The notes: generated by a model from the letters alone, not told the origin. Shown: positions 16,584-26,194, counted from the stretch's first letter. The stretch is 64,000 nt of DNA from Mucilaginibacter saanensis (GCF_014200575.1 NZ_JACHBZ010000001.1:868001-932000); one strand, 5' to 3'. Made by a program: numbers and translations.

Positions 16584-17228
16584 TTATTCAGTAAGGTAAG
16601 CGATCTTGGTGTTCTTATACACTGGTTTTTGCAGTTGTACTTTTAGTTTCTTGAAGCTTTCCATAGGGCCTTGTGTAATAAACATATTCAGCAGCCAGGC
16701 GGGTACACTGCCCCCGGCATCAACATGCAGGGTGTATTCAACCTTTATCTGGCCGTTATCTGACGGGGTAATTACCCATTTACCTACCGAGTGCTCAATC
16801 CGGACAATATCTTCCTTAACAGGTATCATATCCGGCAAACAAGGGGCATCCACAGTAACAACTTTGGTAGTTGGGTCTTGTGTTACCTTTATATGTGCAA
16901 TAAAATCGCGATTATGCACGGGCCATGGTACCGATACTTCTGAATAATAATATAATTCTGATGGTGATACCTGTTTAATAAGGCTGACAGATTTGGTATG
17001 GTATACCCAATCCTGGCTACCTTTAATATCCAATAATACTGCAACCAATTGTGCTGGCGTAGCATTTAAGCTGCACTCCACTTTAATAGCTTTAATTTTT
17101 GAATTAGGTACATGGCGGGTATAAACCTTAATGCCTTCTTTATTGGTGCTTAAAGTCCATGGTTCTTCGGCATTAGCTATAGTTAGCGTTATTATAAACA
17201 GCAGCAGCAAGGTTATTTTTCTGTACAT
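16584..17228 (-). CDS. START domain-containing secreted protein
   Basis: A 214-residue protein with a cleavable signal peptide (MYRKITLLLLFIITLTIANA) and a START/SRPBCC lipid-binding domain, seen in EGIKVYTRHVPNSKIKAIK, PHNRDFIAHIKV-like strands (VPWPVHNRDFIAH) and the final helix MFITQGPMESFKKLK. START proteins bind hydrophobic ligands, so it may bind a lipid in the periplasm. Transcribed on its own, downstream of the GH78 terminator. Confidence 0.85.
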   Translation of the reverse strand: MYRKITLLLLFIITLTIANAEEPWTLSTNKEGIKVYTRHVPNSKIKAIKVECSLNATPAQLVAVLLDIKGSQDWVYHTKSVSLIKQVSPSELYYYSEVSVPWPVHNRDFIAHIKVTQDPTTKVVTVDAPCLPDMIPVKEDIVRIEHSVGKWVITPSDNGQIKVEYTLHVDAGGSVPAWLLNMFITQGPMESFKKLKVQLQKPVYKNTKIAYLTE

Positions 17229-17276
17229 GATAAGTTACATCAATAAATTATTGATTGTAACAAAAATATACACAAA

Positions 17277-17302
17277 ACAGGCCGGTTTGTTAACCGGCCT
17301 GT
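17277..17302 (-). terminator. Terminator of the GH78 gene
   Basis: ACAGGCCGGTT pairs perfectly with AACCGGCCTGT around a four-base loop. In the minus direction it is followed by TTTTG and lies 65 bases after the GH78 stop codon. Confidence 0.75.
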
Positions 17303-17366
17303 CAAAAAAGGGTCATTTGATGTTAAGTAGATGTAAATATGAAAAATCTATGTCAATTGCTGTCGG

Positions 17367-20048
17367 CTATTTTACATCAAACACATAGCTGCCCGCCGTT
17401 ACTTTATATAACTGTGGCGTTGTTATCAATTTACCTGCTAAATAAACCTTACCCTCCGGAAATTGTATAGCAGCGGTTGAGTTTGCCGGTACAGTAACCT
17501 TATAGGTAACACTGCTGCCGTTGCGCTGCCATGAGGATATAATTTTACCATAAGGCCCACTATGCGTTGCTGTAAATTCATTGAGCCCTGCCACAAAATG
17601 TGGTTGAAGCAGGGTGTTTTTGAATCCTGGCTGATTTTGATCAGGGTGTATGCCTGCAATGCCTTTGTATAGCCATGCCCCAATTTCTCCAAACATAATG
17701 TGGTTTAATGAAATGTCTGATTTAGCATCTATCTGCCAGTTTTCATATAACGTGGTAGCGCTGTTAACCATCCACCAGCCCCAGGAAGGGAAAGTTTCCT
17801 GTGATGCTATCTTGTAGGCTACATCAGGGTATCCGTTGTCGCTCAGGGCACTCAGGATGGCCTTTGCACCCAGTATGCCTACATCAAGATGGAAATTATC
17901 TGCCGCAACACGCTGGGCCAGGTTGGCTGCCACTTTACTTTTCAGGTTTTGAGGTACTACATCCCAAAAAAGAGGGACGCTCAGTTCTGTCTGCAATCCC
18001 TGTCCATAAACACCGGTTTCTGTATTAAGGTATTTGGCATTAATGACGTTTTTTATTTTAGTGGCCAGTGCCGAGTATTTTACAAAATCGGCTTGTTTGC
18101 CTAATATTTTGGCTGTTTTAGCTAATATACTGGCATCGGCATAATAATAAACGGATGAGGTAAGCTCAACCGGCGAAACCGATTTTACAGGTACCCAGTC
18201 GCCCAAACCCCAGGTGGTTAGCCCGGTAGGATAAAGTTCATCAATATGGTTTACGTATTTTTCAATACTGGTGTAACTGTCAGCCAGGAGTTTGCTGTCG
18301 CCATAAAACAGGTAAATATTCCATGGGATAATGGCAATGGTGCTTGTCCAGTCGGGCCCGTTGCCCCATTCATATCCCCAGCCACCTGTGGGTATAATAG
18401 AAGGCAGTACACCGTTAGGTTGTTGTTCGTCCCGGTGATCGGCAAGCCATTTTTCGTAAATGGTAATGCCATCGAAGTTATATAACCCGGTTTCGCTGGC
18501 AATGTGGGCATCGCCGGTCCAGCCGTTTTTTTCGCGCTGCGGGCAATCGGTGGGATAACCAAATAGGTTGCTCAGGTAGGAGTTGTTGGTAGCGCTCCAT
18601 ATTTGATTGATAGTTTTGTTTGACGATGTTATGGTACCTAGCGGCGTTACATCGCTATGCATAAAATAAGCTTTCAGGCTCTCTTTGGTTAATTCAATAG
18701 GTTTACTGCTGCTTACCTCCACATATTGAAAGCCTTTGTAGTTAAATTTAGGCATAAAGGTTTCCTGACCCTTGCCGCCGAGAATAAAAATATCGGTCTG
18801 AAAAGGGTCCTTGTCGTCCGTAGGGCGGTAATGGAGGTCGATGTTGGACTGATCAACGTGTCCGTTCTTGTTGAGGCGTTCGGCATGTTTAAGGCGGATA
18901 ATAGTGCCCGAATCGCCTTTAACGGTAATTTGGCTTACACCGGAAATGTTGCGGCCAATATCAAATACCCACAGGTTATTATCAATTTTAGTAATGCTTT
19001 TGCTTGCAATTTCTTCTACATTACGAATAGGCTGCAGGCTTTGGGCTACTATATTTTGTGATGGAGCCGATCGGTTGATTACAGGTTTCCAGGCGCTGTC
19101 AATAAAATCGGGTGTGTTCCAGCCGGGTTGCTCGCGGCGTGCATCATAATGCTCGGCGGTATAAATGCTGTTAAAAACAACGGGGCTAAGCGAGGTTTTC
19201 CATTGAGTGTTTGAGGATACGGTTTCTACAGTGCCATCGGTATAAGTAATGCGCACATCCATACAAAACGCAGGGCGATTGCGCCACGGCGCCTGGTGAA
19301 AAAACCAAACTGCTGTACTCTGGTGATTATACCAGCCGTTGCCCAGCAATACCCCAATGGCATTTTTACCGCTTTGCAGCTGCGAGGTAACATCATAAGC
19401 GACGTATAGAGTACGCCTGTCAAAACGGGTGTACATAGGGTCGAGCCGATGGTTGCCGATTTTTTTTCCGTTAATATACATTTCATACAAACCTGCTACA
19501 GCAATATAGGCCCTTGCCGAGCGGATAGGTTTAGCAATTTTAAAAGTATGCCGAAAGTAGGGAGCAGGGTTAACCGCAATACCTTTGTTATCGCTGATCC
19601 ATGAACCTTTCCAGTTGCGCATATTCATCATGCCGGTTTCAAAACTGGCTGTGGCTGATGAGCTGAGTTTTTTGCCAGCCTGATCCCATAACTGCACACG
19701 CCAGTAGTATTTGGTAAAAGGTTTTAGTTGTTGGCCTTGATAACTCACCAAGTTTGTAGCTGACATGATTTTTGCCGTTAACCAGCTTTCACCTTTACCC
19801 GCGGTTACTATTGCCGAATCGGTACCTACAAAAAGTTGGTAGGCTGTTTGTGCTGCTCCCTGCCGGGTATCTGCAAGTAACCATGCTAAGCGAGGGTGGG
19901 TGGCATCAATACCGATGGGGTTAATCAGGTATTCGCATTTTAAGCCGGCCGCTCTGCCGGGTTCGGCAGCGTTGCTAGTTTTAATGATAAAAAAACTGCT
20001 TAACAGCAATGCGGTATAAAGCGCATGCTTACACAAACGTATTTTCAT
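17367..20048 (-). CDS. Alpha-L-rhamnosidase, glycoside hydrolase family 78
   Basis: A secreted 893-residue GH78 enzyme. The signal peptide is at residues 1-27 and is followed by the family opening LKCEYLINPIGIDATHPRLAWLL. Then come the Bac_rhamnosid_N module (GAKAYIAVAGLYEMYINGK-like: ARAYIAVAGLYEMYING), an (alpha/alpha)6 catalytic barrel with CPQREKNGWTGDAHIASET and GLGDWVP, and a C-terminal beta domain. It releases terminal rhamnose from pectin or glycosides. I start at ATG 20048; an in-frame TTG nine bases upstream is less likely. It is monocistronic with its own terminator. Confidence 0.93.
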   Translation of the reverse strand: MKIRLCKHALYTALLLSSFFIIKTSNAAEPGRAAGLKCEYLINPIGIDATHPRLAWLLADTRQGAAQTAYQLFVGTDSAIVTAGKGESWLTAKIMSATNLVSYQGQQLKPFTKYYWRVQLWDQAGKKLSSSATASFETGMMNMRNWKGSWISDNKGIAVNPAPYFRHTFKIAKPIRSARAYIAVAGLYEMYINGKKIGNHRLDPMYTRFDRRTLYVAYDVTSQLQSGKNAIGVLLGNGWYNHQSTAVWFFHQAPWRNRPAFCMDVRITYTDGTVETVSSNTQWKTSLSPVVFNSIYTAEHYDARREQPGWNTPDFIDSAWKPVINRSAPSQNIVAQSLQPIRNVEEIASKSITKIDNNLWVFDIGRNISGVSQITVKGDSGTIIRLKHAERLNKNGHVDQSNIDLHYRPTDDKDPFQTDIFILGGKGQETFMPKFNYKGFQYVEVSSSKPIELTKESLKAYFMHSDVTPLGTITSSNKTINQIWSATNNSYLSNLFGYPTDCPQREKNGWTGDAHIASETGLYNFDGITIYEKWLADHRDEQQPNGVLPSIIPTGGWGYEWGNGPDWTSTIAIIPWNIYLFYGDSKLLADSYTSIEKYVNHIDELYPTGLTTWGLGDWVPVKSVSPVELTSSVYYYADASILAKTAKILGKQADFVKYSALATKIKNVINAKYLNTETGVYGQGLQTELSVPLFWDVVPQNLKSKVAANLAQRVAADNFHLDVGILGAKAILSALSDNGYPDVAYKIASQETFPSWGWWMVNSATTLYENWQIDAKSDISLNHIMFGEIGAWLYKGIAGIHPDQNQPGFKNTLLQPHFVAGLNEFTATHSGPYGKIISSWQRNGSSVTYKVTVPANSTAAIQFPEGKVYLAGKLITTPQLYKVTAGSYVFDVK

Positions 20049-20228
20049 AAGGTTCAATAAAGTGGTTTATAAATGTAAGCAAATGCTTTTAGCAAATATT
20101 TATTCACGAAGTAAAAGCTACGCGCAGTAATTAAATTTCATGCGGCTAACAACAATGTTAAATGGATATTTTTATTTGCGCAACCCCAACTGTCTTGTAC
20201 AGTTAGGGATGGATGCGATAGCGAATGT

Positions 20229-21231
20229 TTATTGGTGCTTAATGTTTTTAATATTATCTATAGCAACATCTAAAGCAGTATCAGCGGCGGCTGCTATATC
20301 TGGTTTTACACCGATGGTTTCCCAATTGGTTTTTGTAATGGGGTTAATTGCGCGGGCAAAAGGGATGTTGGCAACAAAGCCATTCTCTACGGCAAAAGGT
20401 TGAACAGGGTGCGCGCCTCCACCAGTTGTGTCGCCTATAACTATCGCCCGTTTTTGGGTTTGCAGATCATAAGTTAATTCTTCGCCTGCCGAAAACGTTT
20501 TGTTACTGGTCAGTACATAAATGGGGATGGTTTTTAATGTGTTTAAAATGCTATTTGGCGCGGTCCAATAAGCCGTTGCTGACTTGTTTCTTCGTTCATA
20601 TAAGTCATTTAAATGCGTCCTGGTTTTAAAGAAAAAGCCACAAACGTAGTTAACCATATCCGGGTCACCTCCGCGGTTATCTCTTAGGTCAAGAATCAGG
20701 TATTGACTATTACTTACAAACCTAAGTGCTGCTACCACCATTGCCTTTGACTCATTATCAGGCGCAAAAAAAACCTCTTATTTTGAGATAGCCAATATTT
20801 CCAGGTAATATCTCTGCTTTATCAAATCCAAAATTTACTCTCTTTCTAAATTGAGTATGCCTGTCCTGTTCTTTTTTCTCTGCCGCAGTATCTTTTTTAT
20901 CAGTACCTGCTGCAAAGCCTGGATCATAGCTGATAGATAAATGACCGTCGTGATAAACGGACAAAATATCTTTCGTTAATTGGGCCGCAAAAACCGAGGG
21001 TGTTTTGATTGTGTCATAAACGCCTTTACTAAGCTGGTGTCTGATAAAATCACCCATTTTTACAGCTGTGTCAAGATAAATATAATTTGCATTTAGTTTT
21101 TCGGCAATGTGTTCAATAACTTGCTTTTTGATCTTTTTGTCAAGTTGAACTGGCTTTACTTGTGAAAACCCAGCAATCGCGAAAAAAGTGAACGCTGAAA
21201 AAAGGAAATACTGTTTAAAATATTGTTTCAT
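20229..21231 (-). pseudogene. S41 family (tail-specific) peptidase gene, frameshifted
   Basis: Two adjacent open frames (21231-20758 and 20741-20229) are one S41 peptidase: signal peptide and N-terminal domain, then the peptidase core with LILDLRDNRGGDP and the nucleophile block TSNKTFSAGEELTYDLQ. The first frame runs into a stop after GYLKIRGFFCA. Removing one base from the eight-A run at 20766-20773 (T8 in the sense strand) restores GFFAPDNESKAMVVAALR and joins the two. It may be dead, slippage-prone, or a sequencing error. A MarR gene lies four bases upstream in the same operon. Confidence 0.8.
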
Positions 21232-21235
21232 ATGG

Positions 21236-21667
21236 TTAAGGTTGACAGTTTTTAATGATCGTTTTTAATATCCGCCTAAGTTCAGTGGCATGCTGTTCAT
21301 TGATACCCGCCAGCGCAGTTTCCCTGTTTTTATTAATTACAGGCTGCATCAAAGCCAAAATTTTGATGGCATTTTCTGTCAAAACCAGGTTAAACCTTCT
21401 GCGGTCATCTGCATGTAAAGTACGCGTCAGGTAATCTTTTTTTACCAGTAGATCAATGATGCGGGTAACGGAAGCATAATCTTTAAAAACAGTTGCGGCT
21501 ATCTGTTGTTGCGTTTGCTTAGGGTCGTCATTTAAGGCTTTTAAAACCAGCCATTGATCTATAGTGATATTAAAACCATGTTTAACAAGCTCTTGCTGTG
21601 CAAACTGCCGGTAGGTTTTAATTGAGCGCTCAAGCGTGTAAAATAAAATGTTATTCAGGTTTTCCAT
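21236..21667 (-). CDS. MarR family transcriptional regulator
   Basis: A 143-residue MarR regulator. Seen in sequence: QTQQQIAATVFKDYASVTRIIDLLVKKDYLTRTLHADDRRRFNLVLTENA, containing the recognition helix and the D.R wing. It starts an operon with the S41 peptidase (four-base gap), and a 14-bp palindrome sits 20 bases upstream of its start, consistent with autoregulation. Ligand unknown. Confidence 0.9.
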   Translation of the reverse strand: MENLNNILFYTLERSIKTYRQFAQQELVKHGFNITIDQWLVLKALNDDPKQTQQQIAATVFKDYASVTRIIDLLVKKDYLTRTLHADDRRRFNLVLTENAIKILALMQPVINKNRETALAGINEQHATELRRILKTIIKNCQP

Positions 21668-21686
21668 AATTATTGATATAAATATA

Positions 21687-21700
21687 ATTGATATATCAAT
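21687..21700. promoter_or_regulatory. Palindromic MarR operator candidate
   Basis: ATTGATATATCAAT is a perfect 14-bp palindrome just upstream of the MarR start at 21667. A further ATTGATATA half-site copy lies at 21672-21680. The position over the promoter suggests autorepression. The AT-rich composition makes chance occurrence more likely than for the other palindromes here. Confidence 0.45.
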
Positions 21701-21747
21701 AAAATCAAAAACCTTTTAAAAACTAAGGGTAGGGAGTGAATTATATT

Positions 21748-22302
21748 TTATAATATTTTATACAGCACAGGCCATACGTTACCGGCAATAATGTGATAAC
21801 CCTCGGCAGATGGATGGAGCATATCTGGTAAGTTAAGATGGGGTTTCCCGGCTACGCCTGCCAGGTAAAAAGGTACAAAAGCCATCTGATTGGCATCAGA
21901 CAGCTTGCGGAATATACTTCGGAACTCGGCCGCAAACGGGCCGGGAATAAAGGCAGGGATTTCCATACCCATTAAGGCCAGTTTAACATCGGGGTATTTA
22001 AGCTTTACCTTATCAATAATGGCCTGCAAATTTTTATAGGTTGTTTGGGGAGCTATGCCCCTGATAATATCATTGATACCCAACTCCAATACAAATACAT
22101 GTATTGGTCTGTTTAGCCAATACTCCAGCCTGAAAAGGCCGCCTGCGGAGGTGTCACCACTTAAGCCGCCGTTAATAGCGTGATAAGGCAGATGCTCCGC
22201 ATCTATTTTTTGTTGTATAAGAGCAGGAAGCGACTCGGCCTTGGCATTTTTTAGGCCATAGCCTGCCGTTAGGCTATCGCCAAAAAAAAGAATATTGTTC
22301 AT
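21748..22302 (-). CDS. Arylesterase / TesA-like SGNH hydrolase
   Basis: A 184-residue SGNH hydrolase without a signal peptide. Blocks: ILFFGDSLTAGYGL (Ser), GGLSGDTSAGG (Gly), LELGINDIIRG (Asn) and DMLHPSAEGYHI (Asp/His). This is the TesA/arylesterase arrangement, so lysophospholipid, thioester or aryl ester hydrolysis is plausible. A small YtxH-like gene precedes it by 21 bases on the same strand. Confidence 0.88.
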   Translation of the reverse strand: MNNILFFGDSLTAGYGLKNAKAESLPALIQQKIDAEHLPYHAINGGLSGDTSAGGLFRLEYWLNRPIHVFVLELGINDIIRGIAPQTTYKNLQAIIDKVKLKYPDVKLALMGMEIPAFIPGPFAAEFRSIFRKLSDANQMAFVPFYLAGVAGKPHLNLPDMLHPSAEGYHIIAGNVWPVLYKIL

Positions 22303-22323
22303 AAAAGGTGTACAAGAATTGGC

Positions 22324-22533
22324 TTAGCCTCTGGTGTTATCCCTGAAGTTTTGCGCACGTACAGCTATTTGTTCCAAAGTAAGTTCGCCGTATCTTTTGG
22401 CACGGTCCATCCATTCGGGGCCGTTTTCAGTCAGGTCGTCAATAATTGACTTGCCATCAGGTCCCTTTTTGGTAACATAATTTATGCCGTAAGCAACTGC
22501 TGCACCAACGACAAGTAATTTTATTAAGCCCAT
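22324..22533 (-). CDS. Small conserved-looking hypothetical protein (69 aa)
   Basis: The product has an N-terminal hydrophobic segment (LIKLLVVGAAVAYGINYVT) and a charged C-terminus (ENGPEWMDRAKRYGELT), a layout like YtxH-type small membrane proteins. It lies 21 bases upstream of the arylesterase gene on the same strand, so the two are probably co-transcribed. No function is assigned. Confidence 0.65.
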   Translation of the reverse strand: MGLIKLLVVGAAVAYGINYVTKKGPDGKSIIDDLTENGPEWMDRAKRYGELTLEQIAVRAQNFRDNTRG

Positions 22534-22661
22534 ACTTTTTAATTTTTAGTGTTTATATGACAATGATGATGCCAGTTTGTTACATGGCTTATTGGTATGA
22601 TGGTTATAAGCTTATAAAGTTTAATGTTTTAATTACTTTTACGGCAAAGCCTGTTATTATT

Positions 22662-23417
22662 ATGTTTTTTATCTTTTCTAAAGTATTGGCATTTTTACTC
22701 TATCCACTGTTATATGTATTTGTTTTACTGTTGGTGGCCATTTTTTCAAAAAATGCAAAAAGGAAACGTAAATGCCTGTTATACGGTGTTGGGCTGCTTT
22801 ATCTTTTCTCCAATTCGTTTTTAATAAACCGGTTTGCCAAAGTTTGGGATGTGGCACCAGCACAACTTGAAAATGGCAAAGTATATAGCGCTGTAATTGT
22901 ATTGGGCGGTTTTTCGTCTGATGATAATAAAGGGAAAGGCATGTTTAGTCCCGCTGCCGACAGATTTATACAAGGTGTGCTTTTGCAGAAAACCGGCAGA
23001 GTAAAAAAGATTTTGATAACGGGCGGAAACGGGAATTTAAACCCGAGCAGTTACCGGGAGGGTGCCTGGACTAAAGATCAATTAAAGGATATGCAAGTGC
23101 CTGACAGCTGCATATTGATTGAAGATCAATCGCGAAATACACTTGAAAATGCTTCGCTTACAAAAATAGTATTACAACAGCATAACCAGCGGCCGCCATA
23201 TTTGCTGGTTACCTCGGCTTTTCACATGAGGCGATCATTACGCATATTCAAAAAAATGGGAATTGATGTAATACCATACCCATGTAATTATATTGCCGGA
23301 ACCGGAAATATGTCATTCGGGGAATTGATACCTGATGCGGATAGTTTAAACAAATGGAGTTCGTATATTAAAGAGGTAGTTGGGGTTACGGTTAACCTGA
23401 TCTCCGGGCGGGGATAG
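22662..23417 (+). CDS. YdcF/SanA-ElyC family protein (DUF218)
   Basis: A 251-residue protein with two N-terminal transmembrane segments (about 1-30 and 38-60) and a DUF218 domain. Motifs are AVIVLGGFSSDD, ILITGGNG, DQSRNTLENASLT and LLVTSAFHMRRSLRIFKKMG, all typical of the ElyC/SanA/YdcF group, implicated in envelope biogenesis. I choose ATG 22662 because the membrane segment starts there; an upstream in-frame ATG at 22557 would add 35 atypical residues. Confidence 0.85.
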   Translation: MFFIFSKVLAFLLYPLLYVFVLLLVAIFSKNAKRKRKCLLYGVGLLYLFSNSFLINRFAKVWDVAPAQLENGKVYSAVIVLGGFSSDDNKGKGMFSPAADRFIQGVLLQKTGRVKKILITGGNGNLNPSSYREGAWTKDQLKDMQVPDSCILIEDQSRNTLENASLTKIVLQQHNQRPPYLLVTSAFHMRRSLRIFKKMGIDVIPYPCNYIAGTGNMSFGELIPDADSLNKWSSYIKEVVGVTVNLISGRG

Positions 23418-23535
23418 TTGCTTTTATAAGCTGCTTGATAAAACTTAATAAAAGTTAATTGTTTAATACTATCCGTGGCGCTTGCCTGTTTAAATCAATA
23501 AATGATCTGTACCTTCAATAAAAAGCATCAGTAAT

Positions 23536-24237
23536 ATGGGGATCTTGTTAGTAGAGGATGAGCCTAATGTTGTTTCGGTAATAAAACGCGGTCTTGCCGA
23601 ATTTGGCTTTGAGGTTAGCGTAGCGGCTAATGGGGCAACGGGCTTGCAAATGGCCCTTGACAACGATTTTGACCTGGTGATACTGGATGTAATGTTACCG
23701 GTGATGGATGGCATACAGGTGTGTAAGCTTATCAGGCAGCAGAAACAAACCATCCCCATTATTATGCTTACCGCGCTTGACTCTACCGAAAACATAGTTG
23801 GTGGCTTGGATAGCGGTGCTGACGACTATATGGTTAAGCCCTTTAAAATAGCCGAGCTGGCTGCCCGGTTGCGCACCTTGTTACGCAGAAAGGCTGGTGA
23901 TATGCAAGCCAAAAATAATGTGTTTACCATTAATAACCTGGAGCTTAACGCTGAATCAAAAATAGCCTACCGTAATAAGGAGCCCTTAAAGCTTACCGCT
24001 ACGGAATTCAGGCTGCTGGAGTATTTTGTCCGGAATCAAAAAAAGGTATTGTCACGTATCCAGATATTGGAAAGCGTTTGGGATATTGATTTTAATATGG
24101 GTACCAATGTAGTTGATGTGTATGTGAATTATCTGCGCAAAAAGCTGGAGAAAAATGGCTCGCCAAAACTTATACATACTGTTTTTGGTATGGGATATAT
24201 TATGAAAGAGGAAGACGGGAATGAAAATACAAAGTAA
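23536..24237 (+). CDS. OmpR/PhoB family response regulator
   Basis: A 233-residue regulator with a receiver domain (phosphoacceptor Asp51 in VILDVMLP, Thr79, Lys101 in VKPF) and a C-terminal winged-helix DNA-binding domain ending GTNVVDVYVNYLRKKLEKNGSPKLIHTVFGMGYIM. Its 3' end overlaps the sensor kinase gene by 17 bases, indicating translational coupling. It probably controls its own operon and possibly the Usp-bestrophin genes downstream, where tandem repeats are seen. Confidence 0.93.
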   Translation: MGILLVEDEPNVVSVIKRGLAEFGFEVSVAANGATGLQMALDNDFDLVILDVMLPVMDGIQVCKLIRQQKQTIPIIMLTALDSTENIVGGLDSGADDYMVKPFKIAELAARLRTLLRRKAGDMQAKNNVFTINNLELNAESKIAYRNKEPLKLTATEFRLLEYFVRNQKKVLSRIQILESVWDIDFNMGTNVVDVYVNYLRKKLEKNGSPKLIHTVFGMGYIMKEEDGNENTK

Positions 24238-25588
24238 AATAACGTTACTGTTCTTACTATTATCGGGCGGAATATTGTTGTTGCTCAATTCCTCCGTCTT
24301 TTACCTGGTTTATAAATTTAGTTTTGAGGATTTTTTTAAGCGTCTTGAGGCTCGCGTTAATATATCTGCCCAGGTGCACCTTTTTCCGGGAGCCAAAAGT
24401 GTAGCTTATCAGGAAGTACGAAACCGGTATCTGGAAAAACTGGAGTCGGAAAGGGAGTATTTTTTTAAAACGGATACTCTTGACAAAGTTCACATACCCG
24501 GAGGCATCAACATAAAAGGCACTTTTATAAAAAGCATATTACAGGATGGCAAGGCGCATTACAAGGTAGATAATACTTTTTACGCGGGCCGGGTATTTGC
24601 AAAAGGCGCTGAAAGGTATATTGCTATAGTTTCTGCCGCAGACCCATCGGGATTTCAGGAATTAAAGGAATTGCAGAAGATACTGATGTATGGTTTTTTT
24701 GTGGCCCTGGTACTGATATACTTTGTCGGGAAAATATTTTCGTTCTATACCTTTCAGCCGGTAAGACGCATTATTAATAATGTTAAAAATATCACGGCCA
24801 ATAATCTGCATTTCAGGCTGGATGAATTGAGCGGTAAGGACGAGATAACCGAACTGTCATATACTTTTAATGATATGCTTAACCGACTTGAAACTGCTTT
24901 TGAAACACAAAACAACTTTGTGAGTAATGCATCGCACGAGTTGCGCACGCCCTTAACTATCATCAGCAGCGAAGCCGAACTGGCTTTAGGAAAACAGGAT
25001 ATAAGTCATGAACAACGCCAGATATTCAATACCATTTATTCTGAATCAGAAAAACTGGGACAAATTCTGAGTAGTTTGCTTACGCTGGCGCAATCAGGTT
25101 TTGACGGTAAAAAGCAACGGTGGGAGAGCATCAGGATTGATGAGCTGGTAATGGTAGCTTCAGAATCAATCAAAAAGATAAATCCGGGCAGTAATATCTT
25201 GATTGACCTGGAAAATATGCCGGTTGATGAAAAACTGCTTTATGTGAGCGGTAACAGTAATTTACTGAGGCTGGCCATTACCAATATTATCAGCAACGCC
25301 TGTAAATATTCTGATAATAACATGGTGAACATACGCCTGCTGGCCGAAAATAATAAAGTGATTATTGCCGTTACGGATAAGGGTATAGGCATTCCACAGT
25401 CCGAACTTCAGCATATATTTGAACCGTTTTTTAGGGCCTCCAATACACATAGATATGAGGGGTATGGGATCGGACTGCCGTTAACACTTAATATTATACG
25501 TTTGCATAAGGGCAGTTTGGGTATCCGCTCAGAGGTTGGTACCGGTACCGAAATGAAGATATTTTTACCTGTTGACGCCTCCGTTTAA
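24221..25588 (+). CDS. Sensor histidine kinase
   Basis: A 455-residue membrane kinase: TM1 about 7-30, a periplasmic sensor region about 31-153, TM2 about 155-175, then HAMP (about 180-232). The HisKA domain carries His239 in SNASHELRTPL, and HATPase_c carries the N box (ITNIISNACKYSDN), DKGIGIP and GYGIGLPLTLNI. It phosphorylates the partner regulator encoded immediately upstream (overlap 17 bases). The periplasmic domain is not recognised, so the signal is unknown. Confidence 0.93.
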   Translation: MKIQSKITLLFLLLSGGILLLLNSSVFYLVYKFSFEDFFKRLEARVNISAQVHLFPGAKSVAYQEVRNRYLEKLESEREYFFKTDTLDKVHIPGGINIKGTFIKSILQDGKAHYKVDNTFYAGRVFAKGAERYIAIVSAADPSGFQELKELQKILMYGFFVALVLIYFVGKIFSFYTFQPVRRIINNVKNITANNLHFRLDELSGKDEITELSYTFNDMLNRLETAFETQNNFVSNASHELRTPLTIISSEAELALGKQDISHEQRQIFNTIYSESEKLGQILSSLLTLAQSGFDGKKQRWESIRIDELVMVASESIKKINPGSNILIDLENMPVDEKLLYVSGNSNLLRLAITNIISNACKYSDNNMVNIRLLAENNKVIIAVTDKGIGIPQSELQHIFEPFFRASNTHRYEGYGIGLPLTLNIIRLHKGSLGIRSEVGTGTEMKIFLPVDASV

Positions 25589-25647
25589 ATTCTAATCAAA
25601 TTCTAATAACTTTCTTAGATCGTCTTAATTATTGGCGGCTACACTTG
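25587..25647 (+). promoter_or_regulatory. Tandem direct repeats and promoter upstream of usp (candidate response-regulator site)
   Basis: AAATTCTAAT occurs at 25587-25596 and again at 25598-25607, an exact 11-base period, with a third degenerate copy from about 25609. OmpR-type regulators bind such same-face direct repeats. TACACTTG at 25640-25647 is one mismatch from the TAnnTTTG -7 box and lacks a TTTG at -33, as expected of an activator-dependent promoter. The response regulator encoded just upstream is the natural candidate. Confidence 0.45.
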
Positions 25648-25690
25648 TATCAAACAAAAGGTACAAGTTAAACCATTAAAAATTACGACT

Positions 25691-26170
25691 ATGAAAACGC
25701 TGCTTATTCCCACAGATTTTACTTACCAGTCCCTTCAAAGTATACCATTAATAGCACAGCAATATTACCCTGAAAAGTTGGATATTATATTGGTGCACAT
25801 GCTAAAAATAACCGATTCCATAAGCGAACTGCTGATGCTTTCGCGACGGTCTGCGGAATACCGTCAAATTCCCGATAATTTTTATATCCGGTGCCGTGAG
25901 CTCGAAAAAGATTATAGCCATTTAATTAACCGCATACACATTGATATTTTTTATGGCAGCACAGTGGCAGTTTTTAATAACTACCTGGATGCGCATAACG
26001 TTGATGGAATTGTGGCCTCGCATGATAATTACCAGATGCTTTTTAAAAACAGTATTGATCCGGATGTATTGATAGAAAAATGCGGTACAAGGGTTATAAC
26101 CGTACAGGAAATTCCTGGTATGATGGCGGATGTTATTACCACCGAGCCAGAGTTAATTGAACACCAGTAA
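25691..26170 (+). CDS. Universal-stress-protein-like protein
   Basis: A 159-residue UspA-like single-domain protein: MKTLLIPTDFTYQSLQSIPLIAQ (first strand and helix) and IHIDIFYGSTVAVFNNYLDAHNVDGIVASHDNYQ. The ATP-binding glycine motif (GxxGxxxx) near the C-terminus is not evident, so it may belong to the non-ATP-binding type. It precedes the bestrophin gene by 24 bases and is probably co-transcribed with it, and possibly controlled by the two-component system upstream. Confidence 0.75.
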   Translation: MKTLLIPTDFTYQSLQSIPLIAQQYYPEKLDIILVHMLKITDSISELLMLSRRSAEYRQIPDNFYIRCRELEKDYSHLINRIHIDIFYGSTVAVFNNYLDAHNVDGIVASHDNYQMLFKNSIDPDVLIEKCGTRVITVQEIPGMMADVITTEPELIEHQ

Positions 26171-26194
26171 TTAACAATTTAATTATTAAACATT

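Noticed and set aside
20140..20403. Plus-strand open frame opposite the S41 gene
   Set aside because: It is the shadow of the S41 peptidase C-terminus.
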